NCBI RefSeq assembly: GCF_004125825.1
Contig: NZ_QQWI01000003.1
Span: 1-64,000 of the forward strand
Origin: Fusibacter sp. A1
Lineage (GTDB): Bacteria > Bacillota > Clostridia > Peptostreptococcales > Acidaminobacteraceae
Reading direction: 5' to 3'
DNA: 64,000 nucleotides
The stretch's first letter is position 1; the number at the start of each line of letters is the position of its first letter. A model generated the notes under the pieces. The model did not search any database. It saw only the letters and a program-made list of their open reading frames with translations, and was not told the origin of the DNA. Positions 18,530 to 27,386 of the stretch are shown piece by piece. A program made the translations under genes and the position numbers.

Positions 18530-19372
18530 CTATAAGATAACTTCGTCGTGTCTTGCCGCATGGCAGTTGATATTGACAACAACCGGTAGTCCGGCGATAT
18601 GCGTAGGGTAGGCTTCCACATGTACCGCGATGCACGTCGTCTTTCCGCCTAAGCCTTGGGGACCGATTCCCAGCGCGTTCACCTTGGTAAGCAATAGGGT
18701 TTCGAGCTCTTGATAATAGTCGTCCCCGTGCACCGACCCTATCTCCCGTGTCAATGCGTGTTTGGCTATCTGCGCCGCCTTGTCGAGCGTTCCGCCGATT
18801 CCGACACCGACAACTATCGGAGGGCATGGATTTGGTCCTGCTAGTGAAACGGTTTTTAGCACAAAATCGATGACGCCGTCAACACCGTCTGCCGGCTTAA
18901 GCATCTTTGATCTGGACATGTTTTCACTGCCGAACCCCTTAGGAGCGAATACGATCTTTAGCCTATCGCCGTCCACAAGATCTAAATGTATGACCGCAGG
19001 CGTATTGTCGCCCGTGTTTTTTCTTCTTAAAGGATCTGCTACGACCGACTTTCTTAAAAATCCCTTCGTATACCCCTGTCTGACCCCTTCATTGACCGCA
19101 TCAACAAGAAGGCCTCCTTCAATCATCAGTGACTGGCCTAGTTCGATAAAAAACACTGCCATCCCAGTATCCTGACACATAGGGACTTCGTTTTCGCTGG
19201 CCATGTTCGCATTCAAGATGATATCTTCAAGTATTCCTACACCAATCGGTGATTCCTCTTTGTTTTTCATCTCGATGAGTCTTTGTTTTACATCATCAGG
19301 TAAATGAAAATTAGCTTCCATACACATTTTTGCAACCGCGTTTGTAATCTGATCGACATGGATTGTTCTCAC
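18530..19372 (-). CDS. fumA: Fumarate hydratase class I, alpha subunit
   Basis: Holds the [4Fe-4S] cluster of the two-subunit fumarase. The 280-residue protein has cysteines in the expected motifs: VPMCQDTGMAVFF, GPNPCPPIVVGVGIGG and VNINCHAARHDEV at the C-terminus. GTG start, 8 nt after GGAGG. It is first in a fumA-fumB-malic enzyme unit. The cluster makes this enzyme oxygen-sensitive, fitting an anaerobe. Confidence 0.94.
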   Translation of the reverse strand: MRTIHVDQITNAVAKMCMEANFHLPDDVKQRLIEMKNKEESPIGVGILEDIILNANMASENEVPMCQDTGMAVFFIELGQSLMIEGGLLVDAVNEGVRQGYTKGFLRKSVVADPLRRKNTGDNTPAVIHLDLVDGDRLKIVFAPKGFGSENMSRSKMLKPADGVDGVIDFVLKTVSLAGPNPCPPIVVGVGIGGTLDKAAQIAKHALTREIGSVHGDDYYQELETLLLTKVNALGIGPQGLGGKTTCIAVHVEAYPTHIAGLPVVVNINCHAARHDEVIL

Positions 19373-19404
19373 GTGACTTCCTCCTGTATTTCGTCTTCCT
19401 GTTT

Positions 19405-19413
19405 ATTCTAACA
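19405..19413 (-). promoter_or_regulatory. Extended -10 promoter for fumarase-malic enzyme
   Basis: On the minus strand TGTTAGAAT, an extended -10 (TGn-TAGAAT), lies about 30 nt before fumA. No good -35 was found. The rest of the 19373-19693 gap holds only the preceding gene's terminator and A/T-rich sequence. Confidence 0.4.
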
Positions 19414-19513
19414 GATGAACATTCCAGTTGACTAGCCTTCATTTAAATGGCTAATAAAACTTAATATATCCTTTGAATGAAGCGCAATGTTCGTGTTTTT
19501 GCTTTTCCACACT

Positions 19514-19542
19514 AAAAAAGCACAGCAATAAATCTGCCGTGC
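19514..19542 (-). terminator. Terminator downstream of the thioesterase
   Basis: On the minus strand GCACGGCA / TGCTGTGC (one G-U pair, 7-nt loop) is followed by six T residues. It lies about 150 nt after the thioesterase stop. An 80-codon open frame running through it was rejected. Confidence 0.75.
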
Positions 19543-19693
19543 CGTAAGAACAATACCGAAAAGTGATGATGAATCACCAAGTGAGTTCAGACAAGTGCCC
19601 GTAGTCAGATAACTCTGAAAACGTTTCTGTCGTAATTGTAACATATTCTTAACTGCCTGCCAATACTTTAACAATATAACTTTTCAGAGTATA

Positions 19694-20089
19694 TTACTTT
19701 CCTTTGTTTTCAGCGCTTTGAACAAACTTTTCGAATGGTATGATATATCTTTCATGGGTTCCTTCACCAATTAAGTCTAATTCATCAAAGGCCTTAAGGC
19801 TGAAAGTAAGCTTTTTACCATCAATTTTTATCAGTTCGGCCTCTGCCCACACCTTCATACCCACAGGCGTCGCAGCCAAATGCTTTACATCCAGATGGAT
19901 ACCTACTGTCGCATACCCCTCAGGCAAATCCGAATCAACCGCCTTAAGGGCGGCGTTTTCCATAAGTCCAATCATCATTGGTGTCGCAAACACCCTCACT
20001 TCACCGCTTCCGAACGCTGCGGCGGTGTCATTCTCACCTACGATGCGTTCCACCTTTGCACATTGACCTATCTTCAATTTCAGTTCCAT
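19694..20089 (-). CDS. FlK-type hot-dog thioesterase
   Basis: A 131-residue single hot-dog domain similar to the fluoroacetyl-CoA thioesterase FlK group. Visible landmarks are FATPMMIGLMENAAL (threonine and glutamate matching FlK catalytic positions) and GIHLDVKHLAATPVGMKV (histidine region). It presumably hydrolyses a short acyl-CoA; the substrate is unknown and real fluoroacetate detoxification is unlikely to be inferred from sequence. ATG start after GAGGTG. Its place beside propionyl-CoA genes suggests relief of acyl-CoA build-up. Confidence 0.82.
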   Translation of the reverse strand: MELKLKIGQCAKVERIVGENDTAAAFGSGEVRVFATPMMIGLMENAALKAVDSDLPEGYATVGIHLDVKHLAATPVGMKVWAEAELIKIDGKKLTFSLKAFDELDLIGEGTHERYIIPFEKFVQSAENKGK

Positions 20090-20171
20090 TTAGGCACCTC
20101 TTTCTTTAACTGTCGGAAGAATTATTCGATTTCTTCCGTTAGCTTAACACAGGTAAAAAAGTTTAACAAAT

Positions 20172-20199
20172 AAAAAAAGCGGATCAATTTGATCCGCTT
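20172..20199 (-). terminator. Terminator after ftsH
   Basis: On the minus strand AAGCGGATCAA / TTGATCCGCTT is followed by at least five further T residues, 4 nt after the ftsH stop. It isolates the housekeeping block from the metabolic block. Confidence 0.9.
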
Positions 20200-20203
20200 C
20201 AAT

Positions 20204-22246
20204 TTATTTCTCGGTTTTTTCGATTTTAGCCTCGTCTTCAACTTTAGTCTCTTTTGGGACTTCAGCATCCTCTTCGGCTTTTGTCATGTCATCGATTGTC
20301 GCTTCAAAAGTAACTTCATCTTTTGTCTGCGCTTCAACCAATTCCTTTTTCTCAAGAGAAATCTCTTCACTTTCAGGTTGAACAAACAAGGTATTGGCCA
20401 TTTTGCCTTTGTTGGCTTCCCTGATTGCAGTAACGGCTTCGCTACCGGATTCATATGCGGCTTCGAACTCTTCCCCATTGATTGTTTCAAACTCCAGAAG
20501 CGCTTCCGCGATCCTGTGAAGCTTGTCCATATTCTCTTCAAGTAGAGTAAGTGCCTTTTCATATGCCGTGTCCACGATGGCGCTGACTTCCCTATCGATT
20601 TCAGCCTGTACACGATCTGAGAAGTTTTTCATCTGTCCCATGTCGCGGCCGATGAAGACTTCTTCTTCCGAGCCATAAGACATTTGAGATAAGTTGTCAC
20701 TCATCGCATATTTCGTAACCATCGCTTTTGCGATTTGTGTCACTCGATGAAGATCGTTCGACGCACCGGTTGAGATATCATGAAGCACTAATTTTTCTGC
20801 GATCCTACCACCTAGAAGTACGATCAGTTCATTTTCCATCTGACCCTTTGTACGATAACTTCTATCCTCTGTAGGAAGCTGAAGCGTAAATCCGCCTGCG
20901 CGTCCTCTTGGGATGATCGTTACCTGATGTACAGGATCCGTGTTTGGCATCAATTTGGCAAGTACGGCATGGCCCGCTTCATGGAAAGCGGTAAGCCTGC
21001 GCTCTTTTGGATTGACGACTCTACTTTTCTTCTCGACACCGGCGATCAGTTTAGTAGTCGCTTGTTCGATCGTGTCCATTGTGATTTTCTTATGATTATA
21101 TCTGGCGGACAAAATCGCCGCTTCATTTAGGACGTTTTCAAGGTCTGCAGGTGTGAAACCCGGTGTTCCTCTTGCAACCACTTTAAAGTCCACAAGTTCG
21201 GACATGGGTTTGTTTTTAGCATGAACCAGTAGGATTTCCTCACGGGCTTTGATGTCTGGCAGTCCTACAGTGATCTCCCTGTCGAAACGGCCTGGTCTTA
21301 AAAGCGCCGGATCTAGGATATCAGGACGGTTCGTCGCCGCAATAATGATGATTCCTTCATTTTCTCCAAAGCCGTCCATCTCGACAAGCAATTGGTTAAG
21401 CGTCTGTTCACGTTCATCATGGCCGCCGCCTAAGCCTGCGCCACGTTTACGACCTACAGCATCGATTTCATCGATAAAGATAATGCAAGGTGAGTTCTTT
21501 TTGGCGTTCTCAAACATGTCACGTACACGAGAGGCACCGACACCTACGAACATTTCTACAAAATCAGAACCCGAAATATTAAAGAAGGGTACCCCCGCTT
21601 CACCGGCAACCGCTTTTGTAAGGTAGGTCTTTCCTGTACCAGGAGGGCCCACCATCAGGATTCCTTTAGGAATTCTGGCACCCAAGTCGATGTATTTTCT
21701 TGGAGCCTTCAAGAAGTCTACGATTTCTTGCATTTCTTCTTTTTCTTCTTTAAGTCCCGCTACATCATCAAAGCAGATTTTCTTTTGGTCTTCGTCTTTG
21801 TGCAGCTTAGCACGCGACTTGCCGAATGACATGACCTTGTTGCCTCCACCTTGTGAGTTCTGCATGAACAAGAACCAGAATACGACAAAGATCAGTACCA
21901 TGAAGATCATCGGTAAAAGGTCTAGGATGAAAGGTCTGGCCTGAGGCGCATCGCCATCAAGCAGTAGATCCGTATTTAAGATCTTGTTATAAAGCTCTTG
22001 ACCGACCGCTTCTTCAAGTGTGGTCGGCACATAGGATGTAAACGCGCTACCTGAATCTAAAACACCTTGAATCTTATTGCTCTCAATCTTAATGGATTTG
22101 ACATTATCCGATTCTAGATGCTTGATGACATCAGAAATCGCCAATTCCGTTGTAGTTTCCGTCTTTTCAGAAAAGAAGCTAACCACTAATAAGATCACCA
22201 GGAATATGACAATATATACCGTGGCTCCCTTAAAAAACTTCCTCAT
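20204..22246 (-). CDS. ftsH: ATP-dependent zinc metalloprotease FtsH
   Basis: Membrane-bound AAA+ protease that degrades misfolded membrane and short-lived regulatory proteins. About 680 residues: a first membrane helix at 5-25, an extracytoplasmic domain, a second helix near 105-125, Walker [15 protein letters not shown] near 200, the AAA second region of homology, and the zinc motif HEAGH near 423. The C-terminal tail is Glu/Lys rich. An upstream in-frame start exists, but GAGGAGG ends 7 nt before the ATG at 22246. Its promoter overlaps the tilS stop. Confidence 0.97.
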   Translation of the reverse strand: MRKFFKGATVYIVIFLVILLVVSFFSEKTETTTELAISDVIKHLESDNVKSIKIESNKIQGVLDSGSAFTSYVPTTLEEAVGQELYNKILNTDLLLDGDAPQARPFILDLLPMIFMVLIFVVFWFLFMQNSQGGGNKVMSFGKSRAKLHKDEDQKKICFDDVAGLKEEKEEMQEIVDFLKAPRKYIDLGARIPKGILMVGPPGTGKTYLTKAVAGEAGVPFFNISGSDFVEMFVGVGASRVRDMFENAKKNSPCIIFIDEIDAVGRKRGAGLGGGHDEREQTLNQLLVEMDGFGENEGIIIIAATNRPDILDPALLRPGRFDREITVGLPDIKAREEILLVHAKNKPMSELVDFKVVARGTPGFTPADLENVLNEAAILSARYNHKKITMDTIEQATTKLIAGVEKKSRVVNPKERRLTAFHEAGHAVLAKLMPNTDPVHQVTIIPRGRAGGFTLQLPTEDRSYRTKGQMENELIVLLGGRIAEKLVLHDISTGASNDLHRVTQIAKAMVTKYAMSDNLSQMSYGSEEEVFIGRDMGQMKNFSDRVQAEIDREVSAIVDTAYEKALTLLEENMDKLHRIAEALLEFETINGEEFEAAYESGSEAVTAIREANKGKMANTLFVQPESEEISLEKKELVEAQTKDEVTFEATIDDMTKAEEDAEVPKETKVEDEAKIEKTEK

Positions 22247-22323
22247 ATTTATCCTCCTCGAATTGCTAAAATTCATAATATACGTGTTGTAAGAAATACT
22301 TCTGCACTTTGGAAATCCTTTAT

Positions 22324-22352
22324 ATTCTATCACACTTAAAAAGGGCTCACAA
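22324..22352 (-). promoter_or_regulatory. ftsH promoter overlapping the tilS stop
   Basis: On the minus strand TTGTGA (22347-22352), 17 bp and TAGAAT (22324-22329) with an extended TGA before it. The -35 includes the tilS stop codon. Confidence 0.65.
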
Positions 22353-23729
22353 CGATTGGATGGTAATCCTCACAAAATCACCTGTTTTTTTTTGACTTTG
22401 CGCATAAATCGATTTTCTTCTTCCTACCACCCAAAGCACTTCATCACTGCTAGCTATAAGCGGTACAGATGCTTTCTCATCTGCTGAGAGTTTTAAATCG
22501 ATTAATAATTTTTTTACACTTTTACTGCTTCCACCCATACCTGCCAGTCGTATTTTATCTTTTTCACGTCTGGTTCTGATCAGGATACCTTCCTCAAAGA
22601 CTGAGCGCTCTATGACCATTTCATTCGCATTTGAGGCGCCGGCTTCGTCCACGCTTTCTACGACAATCCGAAGTCCCCAGTCTTGCAGCTCATGCGTGCC
22701 CATACTTAAGCGTTTATCCGCTTTCAGACCGAGCTGATCGAACCGGGACTCGAGCATGAACTTGACATAGTTTCCTCGATGTTCGAAACGAATTCCATGA
22801 AAATTCATCACAGAACCGGTTCTCCCCGCTTCAATCCAATCGACAAGGGCGTCGATATGCGATTTAAGCACGTTCTTCACATGACCGTTCTCAAAGTCAA
22901 AAATATGTCTTAGCACTCTTCTTTGAATCGCTTTTGATTCACTTAGGAACATCTCCCTATCAACATAGTGATGTTCGTCCTTTGTTGTCACCAGCTTAGC
23001 ATAGGCCTCGCCGGTAATCCGGTCAAGCACGGAGACATCCTCAACGACAAGTTGACTCAACTGATTAAGATGAGCGACTATTTGTGGGTCATAATCCCTT
23101 TTAAGGAGCGGTAGCAGCTCTGTTCTGATTTTATTTCTTGAAAACCTTGTATCCGAATTGCTTTTATCTTCTCTATACGGTACTTTGTTTCTGATCGCAT
23201 ATTCGAGTAGTTCAAACTTAGTGAGGTTTAACAGCGGTCTGATCTTAACTCCGCTCTTGTACCTGATACCTTTAAGTCCATCAAGTCCTGATCCTCTGAA
23301 GAGGTGCATCAAGACTGTTTCGGCCTGATCATCCATATGATGTGCTGTTGCCAAATGGGTATACCCCTCTGTTTTGGCCAGCGCATCGAACAAAGAATAT
23401 CTTATGGACCTTGCCATCTCCTCAAAGCCTTTGCCTTGAGCACTCGCGATTTTTTCTATCGGCCTTCTGTAGCTGTAACAGGGAATTTGATTTTCCTTGC
23501 AGTAGTCCTTCACAAGCACCGCATCGCCGATGGCTTCGTCACCGCGGTACATATGGTCCAGGTGGCAAACTCCGATTGTAAAACCGCTGCTTGGGCTCAA
23601 CACCTGAAGCATGTCGAGCAAAACCATGGAATCCGCTCCACCACTCACCGCAATCAGAATTTTGTCACCTGGTTCAACCTGACAGTTTTCTTTAAGAACC
23701 TCTAGAACTTCATCGATTGAACTTCTCAT
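22347..23729 (-). CDS. tilS: tRNA(Ile)-lysidine synthase
   Basis: Converts C34 of the CAU-anticodon isoleucine tRNA to lysidine so that it reads AUA. The 460-residue protein has the PP-loop ATPase motif AVSGGADSMVLLDML near residue 28, CHLDHMYRGDEA, the ATAHHMDDQAETVLMHLFRG segment, and a C-terminal TilS substrate-binding region. It overlaps the upstream acetyltransferase gene by 4 nt (ATGA), so translation is probably coupled. Its place next to ftsH is conserved in Firmicutes, although hpt, usual between them, is absent. Confidence 0.95.
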   Translation of the reverse strand: MRSSIDEVLEVLKENCQVEPGDKILIAVSGGADSMVLLDMLQVLSPSSGFTIGVCHLDHMYRGDEAIGDAVLVKDYCKENQIPCYSYRRPIEKIASAQGKGFEEMARSIRYSLFDALAKTEGYTHLATAHHMDDQAETVLMHLFRGSGLDGLKGIRYKSGVKIRPLLNLTKFELLEYAIRNKVPYREDKSNSDTRFSRNKIRTELLPLLKRDYDPQIVAHLNQLSQLVVEDVSVLDRITGEAYAKLVTTKDEHHYVDREMFLSESKAIQRRVLRHIFDFENGHVKNVLKSHIDALVDWIEAGRTGSVMNFHGIRFEHRGNYVKFMLESRFDQLGLKADKRLSMGTHELQDWGLRIVVESVDEAGASNANEMVIERSVFEEGILIRTRREKDKIRLAGMGGSSKSVKKLLIDLKLSADEKASVPLIASSDEVLWVVGRRKSIYAQSQKKTGDFVRITIQSL

Positions 23730-24565
23730 AATGGCTCACCACTCAGTTCATAAACAAACGTATCCCGATTCACATCACCTTCTGAAGAGAATCCCTCTTT
23801 CTTAAGAGCGTGGATGATCTGTTCATCATCGCTCATGATATGGATCCCTTCACGGTGCGAAAGAAGCGCCTTATCGATGGCAAATGCGACAATTTCTTTC
23901 AGATGACCTGTACTGAACACGACCAAAGATAAGATATTGTCTTTGGCATGTTGAGTCGTCAAAACGAAATAATCTCCTTCGATATGATAAAGGTCCCCCC
24001 TTGACTGACATTCGGCAAGTATGGATGCTGACACACCCTTAAATACCCAGTCCATGCCAATCATTCCACAACCTAGCCCCTTCTCTTTCAAATAGGCCAG
24101 ACATGCTGAAGCATCACCTTTTATGATTTCTACTGTAGGCCTGTATCCGCTTGCTTTATCCGAGATATCACAGTATAAGGCTAAAAACTCGCCTATCCGT
24201 ATGAATCCCATTTGCTCGATGATGGGGATGCTGTGGTTCAAATAATAGGTCGACAATCTTATTTTGACAGGTTTGAGTTTCTTCAACGACTCAAGCTGCG
24301 CTCTTGCAATCATTTTTCCGATGCCTAGCTGCCTGGCTTCCTTCGCGACCCTCAAACCTTCCAACCAGTAGATTCCATCGCCAAGATGAGTAGTGCGGGC
24401 AAGTGCTACAGCGCGACCTTCATGCTCCGCTACAAGCAACTCGCCTTCCTCATCACTGAGCCAGTGGTCGATCACATGATGAATGTAATCGTAACCGTCC
24501 CAGGTATCCTTCGTAAATGCAAGGATTGCGTCCTTATCCGTTTGTTTTGCGAATCTGATCTTCAT
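23726..24565 (-). CDS. GNAT-family acetyltransferase
   Basis: A protein of about 279 residues whose N-terminal 140 residues form a GNAT domain, with the acetyl-CoA binding segment GLRVAKEARQLGIGKMIARAQLE. The C-terminal half (about 145-279) looks like a second, degenerate domain. Two ATGs compete; GGAGG lies 7 nt before the ATG at 24565 but only 1 nt before that at 24571, so 24565 is chosen. Substrate unknown. It overlaps tilS by 4 nt. Confidence 0.85.
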   Translation of the reverse strand: MKIRFAKQTDKDAILAFTKDTWDGYDYIHHVIDHWLSDEEGELLVAEHEGRAVALARTTHLGDGIYWLEGLRVAKEARQLGIGKMIARAQLESLKKLKPVKIRLSTYYLNHSIPIIEQMGFIRIGEFLALYCDISDKASGYRPTVEIIKGDASACLAYLKEKGLGCGMIGMDWVFKGVSASILAECQSRGDLYHIEGDYFVLTTQHAKDNILSLVVFSTGHLKEIVAFAIDKALLSHREGIHIMSDDEQIIHALKKEGFSSEGDVNRDTFVYELSGEPL

Positions 24566-24616
24566 AAGCATGCCTCCACTTTAGCACCTGAATATGAATA
24601 CGATATGAATAAATTT

Positions 24617-24648
24617 AAAAAAGCCTTGTTGCAGGCAACAAGGCTTTT
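24617..24648 (-). terminator. Terminator after tRNA-Met
   Basis: On the minus strand AAGCCTTGTTGC / GCAACAAGGCTT is followed by a run of T residues, 12 nt after the tRNA 3' end. Confidence 0.9.
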
Positions 24649-24660
24649 ACTTTAAAGATA

Positions 24661-24737
24661 TGGTAGCGGCGAGTGGACTCGAACCACCGACCTCTCGGGT
24701 ATGAACCGAACGCTCTAGCCAACTAAGCTACGCCGCC
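24661..24737 (-). tRNA. tRNA-Met (CAU), elongator type
   Basis: A 77-nt cloverleaf on the minus strand with encoded CCA. The acceptor stem GGCGGCG pairs with CGCCGCT (one G-U), the anticodon loop is TTCATAC (CAU), and the T arm is GTGG-TTCGAGT-CCAC. The G1-U72 acceptor and overall sequence resemble the Bacillus elongator tRNA-Met. The same anticodon is used by the minor isoleucine tRNA, a substrate of the neighbouring TilS, but the acceptor sequence argues against that. Confidence 0.93.
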
Positions 24738-24750
24738 GAATACCTTTAGT

Positions 24751-24779
24751 AGTATACACGAGCCTTAATTACATGTCAA
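24751..24779 (-). promoter_or_regulatory. tRNA-Met promoter
   Basis: On the minus strand TTGACA (24774-24779), 17 bp and TATACT (24751-24756), ending 13 nt before the tRNA. The -35 lies within the end of the Ppx/GppA gene. Confidence 0.8.
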
Positions 24780-25691
24780 CAACTCTTTGAAAATTGCTCC
24801 CTCAAGATTATCATAATCACTGACCGCAACCTCCTCGATGGATAGCTTTTGCATGATCTCATCCATGACGGTCGCTCCAGCTGCGATGATGTCGGCACGT
24901 TTTGGCATTAGTCCCGTCATCAGAAGCTTCTCATCCAAACTTGCCCGTATAAGCCTGTCTGCGAGTCCGCTGATCGTCCTTCTCGAAAGCTTATGATTTT
25001 GAATTCTATCGGCATCGTACTCATCCATCTTCAAGTCCATCGCTCCTAGTGTCGTTATCGTGCCACCGATTCCGATGCATGCACCGATTTCAAACTTTCC
25101 AAGTTCCTCCATGATGCTATCTATCCCCCTGTCCACATCCGTCCTGACAGGTTCGAACTCGACTTGACCGCTTTCGTGTTTAAGGGCATGTCTGTCGGTC
25201 ATCCTCACCGCTCCGATGTCCAAGCTGTGTGCGAACAGAACCTTTCCGTCACGGGTTCCGACAATCAGTTCTGTCGAACCTCCGCCGATATCGACAACCA
25301 AGAACGTATTCGCATCCGATCCCGCTCCGAGGGCGACACCCATAAAGCCTAAATTCGCTTCTTCGACCCCTGTGATCACTTGAATATCAAATCCGGTCTC
25401 TAGCTTGACCAGGTTTACAAACTCGATTCGATTCGAGGCGTCTCTTACAGCGCTGGTCGCAAAAACAGGACAAGTGGTCAGGCCGTTTTCAAGAAGGATG
25501 CCTTTATACGCCTTTAACGCATTCACGGTATCCGTCATCCTTTTACCGTCAAGGGCTTTGGTCGCGTCGACATCTTTTCCTATCCTTGTCATTTCAAGCT
25601 TCTTTTCTTTCCAAACAATCTTATCACCACTTAGTTCGCATAGCAGTAACCTCACTGAGTTTGTTCCAATATCGATTGCGGCTTTTATCAT
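24765..25691 (-). CDS. Ppx/GppA-family phosphatase
   Basis: Hydrolyses inorganic polyphosphate and/or pppGpp. The 308-residue protein is the short, catalytic-domain-only form with ASKHA motifs: AAIDIGTNSVRLLLCEL at the start, FATSAVRDASNRIEF near 95, VVDIGGGSTELIVGTRDGK near 140, and CIGIGGTITTLGAMDL. ATG start after GGAG. Which substrate it prefers cannot be decided. It occupies the position between the S1 protein and tilS where Bacillus has spoIIE. Confidence 0.92.
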   Translation of the reverse strand: MIKAAIDIGTNSVRLLLCELSGDKIVWKEKKLEMTRIGKDVDATKALDGKRMTDTVNALKAYKGILLENGLTTCPVFATSAVRDASNRIEFVNLVKLETGFDIQVITGVEEANLGFMGVALGAGSDANTFLVVDIGGGSTELIVGTRDGKVLFAHSLDIGAVRMTDRHALKHESGQVEFEPVRTDVDRGIDSIMEELGKFEIGACIGIGGTITTLGAMDLKMDEYDADRIQNHKLSRRTISGLADRLIRASLDEKLLMTGLMPKRADIIAAGATVMDEIMQKLSIEEVAVSDYDNLEGAIFKELLTCN

Positions 25692-25712
25692 CCTTGACTC
25701 CTTAATATACAG

Positions 25713-25740
25713 AAAATCCGAAGCTTCAGCTTCGGATGTT
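25713..25740 (-). terminator. Terminator between the S1 protein and ppx/gppA
   Basis: A symmetrical hairpin ATCCGAAGCT/AGCTTCGGAT just after the S1 protein stop, with a short T run on the minus strand. Only about 20 nt separate it from the phosphatase gene, so it may only reduce downstream expression. Confidence 0.65.
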
Positions 25741-25741
25741 T

Positions 25742-26200
25742 TTACTCTCTACCACTTTGATGCCCGTTTCCTCGTCTTGACTTAGAGGACTTCTTTACCC
25801 CTTTTAGATTATCATCACTTGTTTTGATGAACTGGGACAACATGGATTCAAAGTCATTGCCTCTTCCCTTTGGTCGCTCATAACTGTCCTTTGAACGATC
25901 CGCATGATACTCTGTTTTAACTTTTTCGGAAGGTTTTTTTTGACTTGGAGTCTTTAACGGATCGGGTTGAGCTTGTGCTTCTTTGATGGATACGCTCATC
26001 TTGCCTTTATCAAATGAGATCACCTTAACGGTAACTTCATCTCCAACAGAAAGATGGTCTTCAACTGATTTGACATAGCTGGCACTAACTTCTGAAATAT
26101 GACATAATCCGGTCTCTCCGGATTTGAGCTGAACAAATGCACCAAATTTAGTAATGCTGACTACCTTACCTTTTACAATCTCACCAACGGCCGTTGCCAC
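25742..26200 (-). CDS. S1 RNA-binding domain protein (YabR-like)
   Basis: The 152-residue protein has one N-terminal S1 domain (about 5-75; VGEIVKGKVVSITKFGAFVQL and VKVISFDKGKMSVSIKEA) and a disordered, highly charged C-terminal tail rich in K, S, P and R. It probably binds RNA or ribosomes. GTG start, 6 nt after AAGGAGG. Its position after divIC matches Bacillus yabR. Confidence 0.9.
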   Translation of the reverse strand: MATAVGEIVKGKVVSITKFGAFVQLKSGETGLCHISEVSASYVKSVEDHLSVGDEVTVKVISFDKGKMSVSIKEAQAQPDPLKTPSQKKPSEKVKTEYHADRSKDSYERPKGRGNDFESMLSQFIKTSDDNLKGVKKSSKSRRGNGHQSGRE

Positions 26201-26214
26201 AATGCCCCTCCTTC

Positions 26215-26514
26215 TTACTCGGGTTTTTCTTTAATAATATATTGGATTTCATCTTTTTTTATCATTTGAAGCCGTTCTCTTGCATACTCTTCTATCGCTT
26301 CGTCGGAACCGAGCGCGTCTACTTGAACACGCAGCTCTTCCACTTCAGCGCTTAATGTGGCTTTCACCTCTTCATAATGCTTCTGGTCGTATGCCATCTC
26401 CTTCAACTTGATTTCCTGATTCGTCCACACAAGCAGGCAAAGCACCGCAATGATAAGAACGCCCAAAAAAACAAAGCGGTTTCTTCTGATGATTCTCAAT
26501 TTTTTTTTAGCCAT
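26215..26514 (-). CDS. divIC: Septum formation protein DivIC/FtsB
   Basis: Small bitopic division protein that works with FtsL and DivIB. About 99 residues: a basic N-terminus (MAKKKLRIIRRNR), one membrane helix (about 14-32), a coiled coil (about 40-70) and the family motif YARERLQMIKKDE near the C-terminus. Several ATGs are in frame; the SD-like GGAAG at 26522-26526 favours the ATG at 26514. yabP and yabQ, which flank it in spore formers, are absent. Confidence 0.9.
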   Translation of the reverse strand: MAKKKLRIIRRNRFVFLGVLIIAVLCLLVWTNQEIKLKEMAYDQKHYEEVKATLSAEVEELRVQVDALGSDEAIEEYARERLQMIKKDEIQYIIKEKPE

Positions 26515-26577
26515 CATATCACTTCCCATATAACTTATCGGTAACTTGGCCTTAAAATTTATAGCTGACTTTCAAAT

Positions 26578-26820
26578 TTATTGCAATTGTTTATACATTT
26601 CAAGAGCTTCCTCTTTTTTTACGTGTTCACTTAAGCTCAATACTTCATATTTACTTGTACGGTTTCCAAACGTAATTGTGATGATGTCGCCCAACTTAAC
26701 CACATGACCTGCTTTAGCCACCATATCATTAACCATGATACGCCCCTGATCGCAGGCATCCTTGGCAATCGTGCGCCTTTTTATGATCCTTGAGGTTTTT
26801 AAATATTTATCCAATCGCAT
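26578..26820 (-). CDS. rqcP: S4-domain RNA-binding protein RqcP
   Basis: The 80-residue protein is essentially one S4 domain (MRLDKYLKTSRIIKRRTIAK...GRIMVNDMVAKAGHVVKLGD), the size and sequence type of Bacillus YabO/RqcP, which binds the 50S subunit during alanine tailing of stalled nascent chains. ATG start after GAGGAAG. The mazG-yabO-divIC order is conserved. Confidence 0.9.
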   Translation of the reverse strand: MRLDKYLKTSRIIKRRTIAKDACDQGRIMVNDMVAKAGHVVKLGDIITITFGNRTSKYEVLSLSEHVKKEEALEMYKQLQ

Positions 26821-26958
26821 AATCTCTTCCTCTTAACTTTCTAGTCGAGTAAAAGACATAAGTTCAATCATATCTTTTCTCAGTTAATAACAATCCAATT
26901 ATACAACAAGATGCCAGTTCACACCACTGACTATCTGCCTATAGTTATTTTCCCCAAA

Positions 26959-26985
26959 GAAAAAAGCAGCTGGTTGGCTGCTTTT
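26959..26985 (-). terminator. Terminator after hup
   Basis: On the minus strand AAAAGCAGC / GCTGCTTTT with a 6-nt loop, followed by a short T run, 8 nt after the hup stop. rqcP therefore needs a separate promoter in 26821-26958; a TATAAT near 26899 on the minus strand is a possible -10. Confidence 0.88.
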
Positions 26986-26993
26986 ATGTAATA

Positions 26994-27272
26994 TTATGCG
27001 TTTACTAATTCTTTAAGAGCTTTACCTGCTTTGAATACAGGAGCCTTTGAAGCTGGGATGTCAATAACTTGCTCAGGATTTCTTGGGTTTCTGCCTTTTC
27101 TTGACTTTCTTTCTCTTACGTCAAAAGTACCAAAACCTACTAATTGAACTTTCTCGTCTTTTGCAAGCGCCTCTTCTACAGAGTTCATGAATGCGTTAAG
27201 AGCAAGTTCTGCGTCTTTTTTAGTAAGACCTGATTTTTCTGCAATGCTAGTTACCAATTCGGCTTTATTCAC
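26994..27272 (-). CDS. hup: DNA-binding protein HU
   Basis: Abundant histone-like dimer that bends DNA. The 92-residue protein shows the full HU signature: MNKAELVTSIAEKSGLTKKDAE, GFGTFDVRERKSRKGRNPRN with the DNA-intercalating arm, and the C-terminal PVFKAGKALKELVNA. GTG start, 7 nt after GGAGG. It has its own promoter and terminator inside the mazG-rqcP interval, an arrangement typical of Clostridia. Confidence 0.97.
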   Translation of the reverse strand: MNKAELVTSIAEKSGLTKKDAELALNAFMNSVEEALAKDEKVQLVGFGTFDVRERKSRKGRNPRNPEQVIDIPASKAPVFKAGKALKELVNA

Positions 27273-27327
27273 AATAGTACCTCCTTAAAGTATTTAAAAT
27301 GCATGAATAGCAATAATCGCTATCTAC

Positions 27328-27357
27328 ATATTAGCTTGAAATATCAGTGTTTTTCAA
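27328..27357 (-). promoter_or_regulatory. hup promoter
   Basis: On the minus strand TTGAAA (27352-27357), 18 bp and TAATAT (27328-27333). A short ATAGC/GCTAT hairpin follows in the 5' leader. Confidence 0.65.
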
Positions 27358-27386
27358 GTCTTTTTTACAATTTCTTTAGAAAATTT

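Noticed and set aside
19432-19674. 80-codon frame on the minus strand
   Set aside because: It runs through a clear terminator, has no ribosome site and no family resemblance.
24661-24737. tRNA-Ile2 (CAU), the TilS substrate, next to tilS
   Set aside because: The acceptor stem with G1-U72 and overall sequence fit elongator tRNA-Met, not tRNA-Ile2.
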